A DNA stretch of 50,592 bases from assembly GCF_000961795.1 (NCBI RefSeq), contig NZ_LADU01000006.1, positions 1-50,592 of the forward strand, given 5' to 3'. Positions 43,106 through 50,592 of the stretch are shown here, piece after piece. A model generated the notes under the pieces. It saw only the letters and a list, made by a program, of their open reading frames with translations, was not told the DNA's origin and searched no databases. The DNA is from Hyphomonas sp. BRH_c22. GTDB lineage: Bacteria; Pseudomonadota; Alphaproteobacteria; Caulobacterales; Hyphomonadaceae. Within the stretch, counting starts at the first letter, position 1. Every line of letters begins with the position of its first letter. Made by a program: the position numbers and the translations under genes.

Positions 43106-44284
43106 GTGGACGCAATTTGGAGAGGTGCATTTGCATTGGCGATCATGCTGGTTCTCGGAGCATGTGCGACCACACATGACGGACACCCGGGCTTTATCGA
43201 GCAGCCTGCGATGTCGGAAGTTGAGACGCCTACACAATCGCGTCTGCGGTCCCTTCCGCCACCAGCCGAGAGGCCCGCAGTGGCGGTCTACCGTTTCGAA
43301 GACCAGACGGGGCAGTTCAAGCCGTCTGATCGCGTGCAAACTTTGTCGCGCGCTGTAACACAAGGATCGTCATCAGTTTTGCTCAAAGCGCTTCAGGATG
43401 CTGGAAACCGGTCCTGGTTCACAGTTATCGAACGCGAAAACCTGGATAATCTTCTCAAAGAGCGTCAAATCATCCGCGAAATGCGTCGGCAGTATTTGGG
43501 TGAAGATGAGGTCAGCGAGGATGCGCTGCCGCCACTTCTGTTCGCCGGCATCATACTCGAAGGCGGTATTATCGGCTACGATACAAATACGAAGACCGGA
43601 GGTGCTGGCGCGCGTTTTCTCGGAATTGGAGCATCGACTGATTATCGCGAAGACAAGGTGACAGTCTACCTTCGGGCGGTCAGTGTAAAGACTGGCGAAG
43701 TCATAACGTCAGTGGTAGCCTCGAAGAGGATCGCATCGGTCGGGCTGGCTGCGGACGTGTTCAAATTTGTGTCGTTTCAGGAGCTCCTTGAAGTTGATAC
43801 CGGCATCACGTCGAACGAACCAGATCTTCTTGCGCTGCGCCAAGCGACCGAGAAGGCCGTGGAACTGTTGATCCTCGAAGGCGCAGATCTTGGCGTATGG
43901 GGATTTCAGGACAAATTGGCGGGCGCCCAGTTGCTCGAGCAATATCGGGCGAGTCGTGACGGCACATCCGTGACCAGGCAAGCCTTTGCAGACGCAGGGA
44001 AGGCAGGATCCACTACTGCGGCCTCAAAAGTGGCGTCCACGAGGGTCGTCTCCAGGCCTGTTGCGGCGACGGTAGCCGGGTCGGTCTCCAATTCAGCCCC
44101 GGGACGGAGCATGCAGGTCTCCCCACCTGAGGCGCAGGCAAGCAAGCAGCGCACTCAGCGGCTGAGCCCTTCCTCGGTCGAGACATCTGCCTTGAAGGAC
44201 GATGTCGCGGAAACCGATCAGCGCTCTCGCACTGAATGGGACATGCAACGAGTCAAATTGGCCGCACTGGAGCACTCGCAATGA
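43106..44284 (+). CDS. csgG: Curli secretion channel lipoprotein CsgG, with long C-terminal tail
   Basis: 392 residues from a GTG start 3 bp after csgF. The lipobox is MLVLGACATT. The CsgG domain is clear: PAVAVYRFEDQTGQFKPSD, WFTVIERENLDNLLKERQII, FAGIILEGGIIGYDTNTKTG (near the pore loop), YREDKVTVYLRAVSVKTGEV and EKAVELLILEGADLGVW. E. coli CsgG is about 277 residues; here about 115 low-complexity Ser/Thr/Ala/Gln residues are added after residue 275. CsgG forms the nonameric outer-membrane pore that exports curlins. The tail probably lies in the periplasm and its role is unknown. No csgE gene is seen. Confidence 0.93.
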   Translation: MDAIWRGAFALAIMLVLGACATTHDGHPGFIEQPAMSEVETPTQSRLRSLPPPAERPAVAVYRFEDQTGQFKPSDRVQTLSRAVTQGSSSVLLKALQDAGNRSWFTVIERENLDNLLKERQIIREMRRQYLGEDEVSEDALPPLLFAGIILEGGIIGYDTNTKTGGAGARFLGIGASTDYREDKVTVYLRAVSVKTGEVITSVVASKRIASVGLAADVFKFVSFQELLEVDTGITSNEPDLLALRQATEKAVELLILEGADLGVWGFQDKLAGAQLLEQYRASRDGTSVTRQAFADAGKAGSTTAASKVASTRVVSRPVAATVAGSVSNSAPGRSMQVSPPEAQASKQRTQRLSPSSVETSALKDDVAETDQRSRTEWDMQRVKLAALEHSQ

Positions 44285-44406
44285 CATGGCCACTGAAATT
44301 GGACGGACTACAAAGTCCGTATCAAGAGCAGTCCGGATTTGACCGGGCGCGGAATCCAAAGAAGCCTTTCAATGTGACTGGCTCGCAATGTCGCAGGAGA
44401 AAAGAA

Positions 44407-45855
44407 ATGCGAAACAAACTTCTTATAAGCGCAGCTTTGGCTGCCGTGCTGGCCATTCCCGCCCTGGCAGACGATTCCCAGGTCACCCAGCAAGGACTGA
44501 ACCAGAGCGCAACAGTCAATCAAACCGGAAGCTTTGATGCGCTATCCGTCATTGACCAATCGGTTCAGGGCAATATCGCAACAGTAACCCAGACTGATAC
44601 GGCAACATCGGCAACGGGTGCGAATGTCAACGATAGTGCTATTCTTCAGCAAGGTATCGGCAACTTGGCGACTGTAACCCAGCACAATGATGCAGGTCAG
44701 GGGGGTGCAACCAACACGTCTGACATTGATCAAATATCCAGCAATGCGGTGGCTACGGCTGATCAGTCTGGCTCGGCCAATGAATCAACCATTTTCCAGG
44801 ATACGAGTGGATTATCGGTCGCAGATGTTACGCAGGATGGCGGCGGAAACCAGTCTGATATTAACCAGTCGGGTTCCGATGTGACTGCGACGGTTGTCCA
44901 GAATTCTGAAAACAGCGTTTCGAATATCTATCAAACCGGCAATCTGGAAACGGCCGAGGTCAGCCAGGCTGGCGATCAGCAGACCTCAGACGTCATTCAG
45001 TCTGGTGGCTCTGATTTTGTCGGAGTTGATCAGAGCGGGACACTGAACACCTCCATGGTCGAGCAGACTGGATTTATGGGCACGATCAACGTCACGCAGA
45101 TTGGCGTTGGGGCGGGAAACACAAGCAACCTCCTCCAATCCGGCACGCAGGGCACAATTGTTGTCTCGCAGGAAGGCGACGGCAACAGTGTCGGCGGTGC
45201 AGGCGGATTTGCCCAGTCAGCAGACAATACTGACGCCATGATTACGCAGATTGGCAATGGAAACAGTGTGATCGGCTTCCAGGCAGGAAGTTTCAATGAG
45301 GCGACGATCACTCAGAATGATGATGATAATGCGGTGACACTGCATCAGGACGGATTCGTTAGCAGCGTAGAGTTTGTCCAGAGCCTCGCGTCCAATATGG
45401 CCTTCATTACCCAATTGGCTTCAGGAACCGGGAACACGATCGCTGGATTCCAGGATGGAACATCAAATACTGCGACGCTGACCCAGGACGGATCCGACAA
45501 CGGGCTCACGTCAAACCAGACCGGGGCCGGCAATATTTCGACCATAGATCAGTCGGGGGCGTCGGGAACCGTTTTCGCCGCTCAATTCGGTACGAGTAAC
45601 GAGTCCCTGATCACTCAGTCCGGTTTCAGCAACGAGGCCAGTCTTTCCCAGACTGGCGCCGACAATGAATCGGAGATCATCCAGACGGGTACTGATGGTC
45701 TTGTTGATGTCGTTCAGACTGCGGCGGGAGGATACTCGTATGTCAACCAGGCAGGCGGCTCGCTCAACGTGGTGGACGTCTCGCAATTCTCCGATGACGC
45801 GTATTCCAGCGTCACGCAACTCGGCTCTGGCAACACCGCGCTTGTCAGCCAGTAG
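44407..45855 (+). CDS. Large curlin-repeat amyloid subunit (CsgA-like)
   Basis: 482 residues. A signal peptide (LAIPALADD) precedes a mature chain built of many repeats with the curlin spacing, for example STIDQSGASGTVFAAQFGTS and SLITQSGFSNEASLSQTGAD. Gln and Asn recur at fixed spacing, hydrophobic residues alternate with polar ones, and Cys is absent. This is the amyloid-forming architecture of CsgA, but more than three times longer than E. coli CsgA. It should be secreted through CsgG and polymerise on the surface. ATG 44407 has AGGAGAAAAG upstream; in-frame sequence before it belongs to the csgG end. Confidence 0.88.
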   Translation: MRNKLLISAALAAVLAIPALADDSQVTQQGLNQSATVNQTGSFDALSVIDQSVQGNIATVTQTDTATSATGANVNDSAILQQGIGNLATVTQHNDAGQGGATNTSDIDQISSNAVATADQSGSANESTIFQDTSGLSVADVTQDGGGNQSDINQSGSDVTATVVQNSENSVSNIYQTGNLETAEVSQAGDQQTSDVIQSGGSDFVGVDQSGTLNTSMVEQTGFMGTINVTQIGVGAGNTSNLLQSGTQGTIVVSQEGDGNSVGGAGGFAQSADNTDAMITQIGNGNSVIGFQAGSFNEATITQNDDDNAVTLHQDGFVSSVEFVQSLASNMAFITQLASGTGNTIAGFQDGTSNTATLTQDGSDNGLTSNQTGAGNISTIDQSGASGTVFAAQFGTSNESLITQSGFSNEASLSQTGADNESEIIQTGTDGLVDVVQTAAGGYSYVNQAGGSLNVVDVSQFSDDAYSSVTQLGSGNTALVSQ

Positions 45856-45882
45856 TCACGAGACAAAAGAAAGGACAGTACC

Positions 45883-46968
45883 ATGAAGAGACTTCTCCTC
45901 ACTGCCATCTCAGCCGCCGCAATTGCGTCGGCGCCTGCCTTGGCACAACAAGCCCCCGCGCTGGACGGCAACAACACGTCGATTATCAGCCAGCGCGGCA
46001 ACGGCAACACGGCAGACGTCAACCAAGCCGTGGGTGGAACCACGAACAGTCAGGGCTATTCCAGTATTGAACAGCTCCGCGGCGCCTCGGGCAATGTGAA
46101 CAATGCAAGTGCGACTGTGAGACAATCCCAGGGCAGCTATGTCATGGGCGGGAACGATTACGCAAACGCGTCGGTGATCGAACAGAGAAGGAATGGTGCG
46201 GTTGCATTCGTAAACCAGGTTCACGATTATGCATCGTCCACCCAGAACAGCTCGACAATCCGGCAACTGTCTGCCAACGCGGATGCATCAGTTCGCCAGC
46301 GTGGTGATGGAAACACGGCGACCATCACGCAACGGGCGGTAAGTGTTGCCCCCACCGGCCGGATCAATCAGAACGGCCTTGGCAACACCGCTAAGATTCT
46401 TCAGGAGAGTAATGGTGGCAGCGTTGTCATCAATCAGGGGACCTGGGCCGGGCCGGGCCAGGTTGCCAGCCCTGATTCCTGGGATAATAACGCAAATGTG
46501 GACTCCGCAGGGCTCGATCCGCTTGTTCGGGTCAACCAGTTCGGAAGTTTGAACAGAGCTGTTGTCTCCGAAGACGGTATCGATGGCATTGTCCGTATCG
46601 ACACGGACGGCGTGCTGAACCGTGCGAACGCAATACAGTTGGGTGAGGATAACCGGGTCGACATCGACCAGCTCAATACGGGCTTCCGCAACACGGTCGA
46701 TATCACGCAAGAGGCGAGTTTGACTGATGGCCTTGCAAAGGTGGAGCAGTCGGGCTACCGGGCCAGTGCAACGATTACGCAGAAGGGTGGCTTTGACAAT
46801 GACACGCGCGTCATGCAGTCGGGGCTCGGTGCCACAAACACGGATATTCTGTCGACTGTGCTTCAGGACGGCAGCAGCAACATCGCCACAGTTGACCAAT
46901 TCGCCGAAAGTGCTCTGTCTGATGTCAGCCAGATAGGCATGATGCACGTCGCCACTATCAGCCAGTAG
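45883..46968 (+). CDS. Second curlin-repeat protein
   Basis: 361 residues. The signal peptide ends PALAQQ. The mature part has curlin-type repeats (TSIISQRGNGNTADVNQAVG, TATITQRAVSVAPTGRINQN, SSNIATVDQFAESALSDVSQ) that are less regular than those of the preceding subunit and contain more Arg. This could make it a co-fibre or nucleator subunit; the CsgB role is inferred only from irregularity and position. It starts 27 bp after the previous stop and ends one base before the next gene's ATG region, so it belongs to the same transcript. Confidence 0.85.
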   Translation: MKRLLLTAISAAAIASAPALAQQAPALDGNNTSIISQRGNGNTADVNQAVGGTTNSQGYSSIEQLRGASGNVNNASATVRQSQGSYVMGGNDYANASVIEQRRNGAVAFVNQVHDYASSTQNSSTIRQLSANADASVRQRGDGNTATITQRAVSVAPTGRINQNGLGNTAKILQESNGGSVVINQGTWAGPGQVASPDSWDNNANVDSAGLDPLVRVNQFGSLNRAVVSEDGIDGIVRIDTDGVLNRANAIQLGEDNRVDIDQLNTGFRNTVDITQEASLTDGLAKVEQSGYRASATITQKGGFDNDTRVMQSGLGATNTDILSTVLQDGSSNIATVDQFAESALSDVSQIGMMHVATISQ

Positions 46969-46969
46969 C

Positions 46970-47554
46970 ATGGTGTGGGGCAGCGCCTTCGTGCGAGCAC
47001 TGGCGACAGTGCTCGCCGTTTGCCTGCTCACTCAGGCCCTTTTTCAGTGGGACCGTGCGATGGCGCAAGCCAGTGGAGAACAGGCGCTTGCAACGTCATC
47101 ATTACTCGATTCGCCGCTTGATCCGGACGAGGACGAATCAGCCTTGGCAGAAGATGATGATTCATTCGTGCTTGATGATTCTCCCGAGCGCATTCTCCTC
47201 GGCAGATCCTACCGCAATACTTCTATACTGAACCAGCGTGGTCACGACGGGAACGCGGCCCGGATCGATCAGGCTGGTCTTGGACATCTCGCGATTGCCT
47301 ACCAGGAATCTTCAGGAGGCGAAAATGCGCTCCATGTTGATCAGGCCGGTGCCCGGAATACGCTAATCGGTGTTCAGGTTGGTGGCCGCAACAATCTTTC
47401 GGTTCAGCAGGGTGGTTTGAACAATTTTTCGCTCGCGACACAGCTGGGGTTCGATAATACACTGGTGCATGTGCAAAATGGCAATGGGCTCGGACTGGCT
47501 GTTACCCAGTTCGGAAGCTCATCCATTTCGATAACGCAGACGGGATTCGATTGA
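46970..47554 (+). CDS. Third, short curlin-repeat protein with acidic lead (CsgB-like candidate)
   Basis: 194 residues. An N-terminal hydrophobic segment (LATVLAVCLLTQALF) could be a signal peptide. Next comes an acidic stretch near 50-75 (DEDESALAEDDDSFVLDD), then about five curlin repeats (TSILNQRGHDGNAARIDQAG, NALHVDQAGARNTLIGVQVG, NLSVQQGGLNNFSLATQLG) ending SSISITQTGFD. Length and terminal repeats resemble CsgB, the nucleator that stays cell-bound. Its ATG is one base after the previous stop. The acidic lead is unusual and could control premature polymerisation or contact the channel. Confidence 0.8.
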   Translation: MVWGSAFVRALATVLAVCLLTQALFQWDRAMAQASGEQALATSSLLDSPLDPDEDESALAEDDDSFVLDDSPERILLGRSYRNTSILNQRGHDGNAARIDQAGLGHLAIAYQESSGGENALHVDQAGARNTLIGVQVGGRNNLSVQQGGLNNFSLATQLGFDNTLVHVQNGNGLGLAVTQFGSSSISITQTGFD

Positions 47555-47555
47555 C

Positions 47556-48119
47556 ATGGAACCGGCCAGACTGGTCATTGCGCTTGTCGTTGGGCTGATG
47601 CTCCTGAATGAGAATTCGGTGGCGGGCGAGAACGCAGATGCGCACATGCGTCAAGTCGCTGAAGATGCCCCCATGGGCGATCGCAGTCATGCCGTTCTCA
47701 CGCAAATGAATTCGGTAACACCTGAAAGCCGCGGCAAGGTTCAGCAGATACAGGTCGCGACAATCGTCAAAACACCGACTACGGAAGACATGCTCTCCAG
47801 CCAGCGGACTGAAATAGGCGACATGAAGTGCGCAATAGACCCGGAAGATGAGGCGCTCGTCGAGCGCATGCGGCTGAGCGGGCGCCAGTTCAACGATGAT
47901 TGCACAAGGCTCTCTTCACTCGATCAGAGTGAAGAGGAGCGCGAAAGGCGCGAGCAATTGCTCGTCGAAGGTGGTCTGCTTGCGGCAGAGAAACACCGCA
48001 TGGAGGCAGAAGCGGCCTCGGAACGCGAACTGGAAGAGTTGGAACGCGCGCGTGAGGCGGCATTGTCATCATTTCTGTTTGATGTGGTCAATCAACCGGC
48101 CAATACGCCTGGTAACTAG
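47556..48119 (+). CDS. Unknown secreted coiled-coil protein at the end of the curli operon
   Basis: 187 residues starting one base after the third curlin stop, so surely co-transcribed. A short hydrophobic N-terminus (LVIALVVGLMLLNENSVAG) suggests export. Residues about 85-115 hold two cysteines (MKCAIDP and DDCTRL) that could form a disulfide. From about 120 a long charged helix, SEEERERREQLLVEGGLLAA continuing EREREL-like Glu/Arg repeats, predicts a coiled coil. It has none of the CsgE or CsgC motifs I know. Since csgE is missing, it may be a substitute chaperone or adaptor for curlin secretion; this is inference from position only. Confidence 0.72.
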   Translation: MEPARLVIALVVGLMLLNENSVAGENADAHMRQVAEDAPMGDRSHAVLTQMNSVTPESRGKVQQIQVATIVKTPTTEDMLSSQRTEIGDMKCAIDPEDEALVERMRLSGRQFNDDCTRLSSLDQSEEERERREQLLVEGGLLAAEKHRMEAEAASERELEELERAREAALSSFLFDVVNQPANTPGN

Positions 48120-48920
48120 ATGGAGCCGGTTTTCAGGTGCCCGCCGGGGCGGTCTGATCAGGAGACGGCCATCACATTCTGACAAAAGGCAGGTATGCCG
48201 GCGCCGCCCTTCGTCCAACATCCGCTTAGTGGGGACCTTGCGAAAATGGGACGAATCATGCGCGCAAGGACCTTGGCAGGCTTGACCTTGCGCCGATGGA
48301 CTGAACGCCGGAACGACCCCGAAGAGCCTTTTCGACGCCGACAAAGTCTGGATTTGGCCAAAGTGAATTGCGCCGGGTTTCGAATGTAACCCAGCGCCTG
48401 ATCAGAACCTATGGGCAGTGGAGTGTTTCGCACACTGTCCATTTCCCTGGGGTTCCCCTCGACCTTATCTGAACATATTCATCATGGCATAAGGGTGCCC
48501 GATCAAGAGTGTCGAGAGTTCGCGCACATCGAAATATTCAGATAGTTTGTCGACGCGCCTTGCGTGTTCAATTCTCGCGGGCCGCCCTTCGGGCAACCTG
48601 GATACGGATGTTATTACCGCACTTCAAAAGACCGGAATTTATTCGTGCGACGGCTATAATCATCGTGATCGTTGCACGTGTGCACACATTGGCGAACGGC
48701 TTTTAACACGGCAATAATTTTATTAAAAGAAAGTTAATAATCTATTGTACCCAAGTAAAAAATAAGTCAAAATAGGAACCTATAGTTACGCTACATTACA
48801 AGCCAGAGCCACGACTATATGGTTGATAGGCGTGTTGGGAGAGGGACGAATGGGTAGGAGTCTGTCTGGGCATTGAGCAATCAGGCTGACTGAAATTTTC
48901 GACAGAAATTCGAAAGCAAG
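48120..48920. other. Gene-free stretch with an AT-rich segment before the Crp/Fnr gene
   Basis: About 800 bp without a convincing gene. A markedly AT-rich segment at about 48700-48830 (ATAATTTTATTAAAAGAAAG and following) contrasts with its surroundings and probably contains the promoter of the regulator gene. Short reading frames elsewhere in it lack ribosome binding sites and coding character. Confidence 0.45.
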
Positions 48921-49640
48921 GTGGGGACCGTGTTACAAGAGTTAAGACCGGACAGCTCCGTTGTGGGCTGCGAGAAAAGTTGTGCCGAAATTGTAAACAG
49001 AGAAGTGGACACGCTTCACGGCATCATAAAAGACCAGGGGATTGTAACGCGCCTGCGCCGGGGAGAGCATCTCGCGCAAATGGGGCAGCCAACGAATCGG
49101 GTCTATCTGATCGAAAATGGTATCGTGGCGTATACGCGCTCGAACCAGACCGGAAAGCGCCAGGTCATGGAGTTCGAACTTTCCGGGTCTCTTGTGCTTC
49201 CGCTGGATGCTCTGGGGTCTGGCAGTCCCTGCTCCACGGAAGTCCTTTCGAACACGGAAGTCTACATGATGCCGACGAAAAGCTTCCAGCGGTACCTGGA
49301 TGCTGTGCCCATGGCGAAGGACAAGGTCGCCCTGCAGAGAGAAAACCTGATCGCCCGTGTATTCCGATCGTTCGCGAATATTGGAAGCCGGCAGGGCCCC
49401 CAGAAGATAGCTTGGTTACTGGCCTACCTGTGGGAACGGCAGGGCTGCGTTTGCGGAGTGGATGGCGCATCAATTCCGGTCCGTCAGATCGACCTCGCCG
49501 ATGCAACAGGCGTAACCAGCGTGTATGTCAACCAGATCTTGAGAAAGCTCGAGAAGCAGGGGATCATAGCGCTTCACAAAGGTGCGGCCCAGGTGATCGA
49601 CCTGCCAGCCTTGAAGGCATCGTCAAAATCATTCGGCTGA
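48921..49640 (+). CDS. Crp/Fnr-family transcriptional regulator
   Basis: 239 residues. A cyclic-nucleotide-binding-type domain occupies about 30-150 (VTRLRRGEHLAQMGQPTNRV, YLIENGIVAYTRSNQTGKRQ). The C-terminal winged helix-turn-helix lies near 190-225 (IDLADATGVTSVYVNQILRK and LEKQGIIAL). The Fnr-type four-cysteine oxygen sensor is not present, although Cys occur at CEKSC near residues 17-21 and CVC near 178. The start is GTG 48921 or the in-frame GTG at 48930, which has AAGG a better distance upstream. It lies downstream of the curli operon, same strand, and could control it or the copper-oxidase operon. Confidence 0.87.
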   Translation: MGTVLQELRPDSSVVGCEKSCAEIVNREVDTLHGIIKDQGIVTRLRRGEHLAQMGQPTNRVYLIENGIVAYTRSNQTGKRQVMEFELSGSLVLPLDALGSGSPCSTEVLSNTEVYMMPTKSFQRYLDAVPMAKDKVALQRENLIARVFRSFANIGSRQGPQKIAWLLAYLWERQGCVCGVDGASIPVRQIDLADATGVTSVYVNQILRKLEKQGIIALHKGAAQVIDLPALKASSKSFG

Positions 49641-49860
49641 ATATCTCAGCATCTCCAGGAATGAATTCCTGTTCGACGTCGTGGCGGATCCTCTGTAACG
49701 TGGCAACCTCAAGGCTAGGTATCCTGACGTGTTTGCCGACCTGAAGGCGCGTTTTGCGGCATGGACCGAAACCATGCTGCCCTATGACGCCGAATCTTTT
49801 TCGCACGGCTTCACGAGCAACGAACTGGCCGACCACTTTAGCCCAACGCCCTCGAAGTAG
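49639..49860 (+). pseudogene. C-terminal remnant of a sulfatase
   Basis: The frame reads EYLSISRNEFLFDVVADPL, then TAA (49696-49698), then RGNLKARYPDVFADLKARF, AAWTETMLPYDAESF and HGFTSNELADHF to a stop at 49858. This is the typical C-terminal end of arylsulfatase-like enzymes, where an acidic residue normally follows ADP-L; GAA to TAA would explain the stop. About 73 residues remain; the catalytic N-terminal part is gone. It overlaps the end of the regulator gene by 2 bp. Confidence 0.65.
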
Positions 49861-49975
49861 GCCAGTTACTCGACGTATTTTGTCCTCCCCTCAATTTTGA
49901 GCGATTTCGCGCACCGTTCTTCATCCGAATTTTCATCACAGCCGCGATATAATGCTAATAGATGTGGGTAGCGTC

Positions 49976-50592
49976 CCGGGGCTTGGTGTAAATTCGACCT
50001 GAGGAAGGTCATCGTGCGCGAATCCGTCGAGGTTGTGGTTGCGAAACTCAACCAGAAGGACCTCACACGATGACCGAAGACAGATTGGCTTTATTCGAGC
50101 TGATTGACCAGAGCGCAGACAACGATCTGGTGCGCGACATGCTGGCTTTTGCGGCCGGGCGCTTGATGGAGATGGAGGTGGAGTCGCATACGGGCGCGGC
50201 TCCCGGTGCCCGCTCCGCGGATCGCAAGACTTACAGGAATGGTTACCGCGAACGGGCTTGGGAAACCCGTGCCGGGCGGATTGATCTCGACATCCCGAAG
50301 CTGCGCAAGGGAACGTACTTCCCGTCGTTCCTGGAGCCGCGACGGACGGCCGAGAAAGCGCTGACGGCTGTTATACAGGAGGCCTACATCAAGGGCATCT
50401 CCACACGCGCCGTCGATGACCTGGTCAAGGCGATGGGCGGCACAGGCATCTCCAAGAGCCAGGTCAGCCGGTTATGCGAAGAAATAGATGGGCGGGTACA
50501 GGCTTTCCTGAACCGCCCGATAGAGGGCGAGTGGCCCTATCTGTGGATCGACGCCACGTACATCAAAAGCCGGCAGGGAGGGCGTATCGTAT
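49976..50592 (+). mobile_element. IS256-family insertion sequence, left part (runs off right edge)
   Basis: A likely left end lies near 49976-50000 (GGGGCTTGGTGTAAATTCGA), a terminal pattern common in IS256 elements, 70-90 bp before the transposase start. The right end and target duplications are outside the window. Confidence 0.65.
50070..50592 (+). CDS. IS256/mutator-family transposase, partial
   Basis: The first 174 codons of a mutator-type transposase. It begins [20 protein letters not shown], followed by the family's [60 protein letters not shown] (DNA-binding region), [17 protein letters not shown] and the start of the DDE domain, [18 protein letters not shown], with the first catalytic Asp. 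The frame is intact up to the window edge, so the element may be active. An AGAAGGA site lies upstream. Confidence 0.9.
   Translation, partial: MTEDRLALFELIDQSADNDLVRDMLAFAAGRLMEMEVESHTGAAPGARSADRKTYRNGYRERAWETRAGRIDLDIPKLRKGTYFPSFLEPRRTAEKALTAVIQEAYIKGISTRAVDDLVKAMGGTGISKSQVSRLCEEIDGRVQAFLNRPIEGEWPYLWIDATYIKSRQGGRIV

Noticed and set aside
44407..47554. Regular repeats that could suggest a CRISPR array or tandem DNA repeat
   Set aside because: The periodicity is at the protein level (curlin repeats) with variable DNA; no constant repeat and spacer pattern exists.
48509..48706. Short frame before the Crp/Fnr gene
   Set aside because: No start signal, Arg-rich random-like composition, no family resemblance.

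Overview
The window looks like an alphaproteobacterial chromosome segment, most likely Hyphomonadaceae-like. This is inferred from the rplU-rpmA-GNAT-obgE-proB order, an L21 with a helix-hairpin-helix tail, the style of the tRNA genes and the general protein flavour; no species can be named from the sequence alone. It falls into a conserved housekeeping block with accessory DNA on both sides.

Left part (1-9 kb): a leftward group holds a partial membrane protein running off the edge, a small secreted c-type cytochrome and what seems to be the N-terminal stump of an outer-membrane porin. A rightward, translationally coupled three-gene operon follows, encoding a 2-oxoacid:ferredoxin oxidoreductase (fused gamma-alpha subunit and beta subunit) with a GltD-like FAD/iron-sulfur partner. 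After about 1.1 kb of decayed DNA come a 3' fragment of a tRNA-Gly gene (an attachment-site scar) and a tyrosine recombinase.

Housekeeping block (9-18.4 kb): tRNA-Pro(TGG), tesB-type thioesterase and a divergent FATP-type acyl-CoA synthetase, then a leftward run rplU, rpmA, (terminator), GNAT, obgE, proB, GNAT, RimK-like ATP-grasp protein, with a small His-tailed zinc-ribbon protein on the opposite strand between obgE and proB. The block ends at tRNA-Ser(CGA).

Accessory block (18.4-50.6 kb): it is bounded on the left by wrecked IS481- and IS3-family elements next to tRNA-Ser and on the right by a sulfatase remnant and an IS256-family element. Between them lie, in order, a secreted protein of unknown function, an almost complete type II secretion system on both strands (gspG; gspC-M-L and D-K leftward; gspE-F-H-I-J rightward), a giant 1869-residue multicopper-oxidase-like protein followed by a beta-propeller lipoprotein, two SCO copper chaperones and a cytochrome c/periplasmic-binding-protein fusion, then a curli-type functional-amyloid locus (csgF, csgG, three curlin-repeat proteins, one unknown coiled-coil protein), and a Crp/Fnr-type regulator.

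The most interesting idea is that the 21-48 kb stretch is one functional unit. A dedicated T2SS would export a very large extracellular copper oxidase, SCO proteins and cytochrome/propeller proteins would handle copper loading and electron flow, and curli fibres would supply the surface matrix. By analogy with known large multicopper Mn(II) oxidases (MofA, MnxG, McoA) and the reported need for a T2SS in Pseudomonas putida Mn oxidation, metal oxidation is a reasonable but untested hypothesis.
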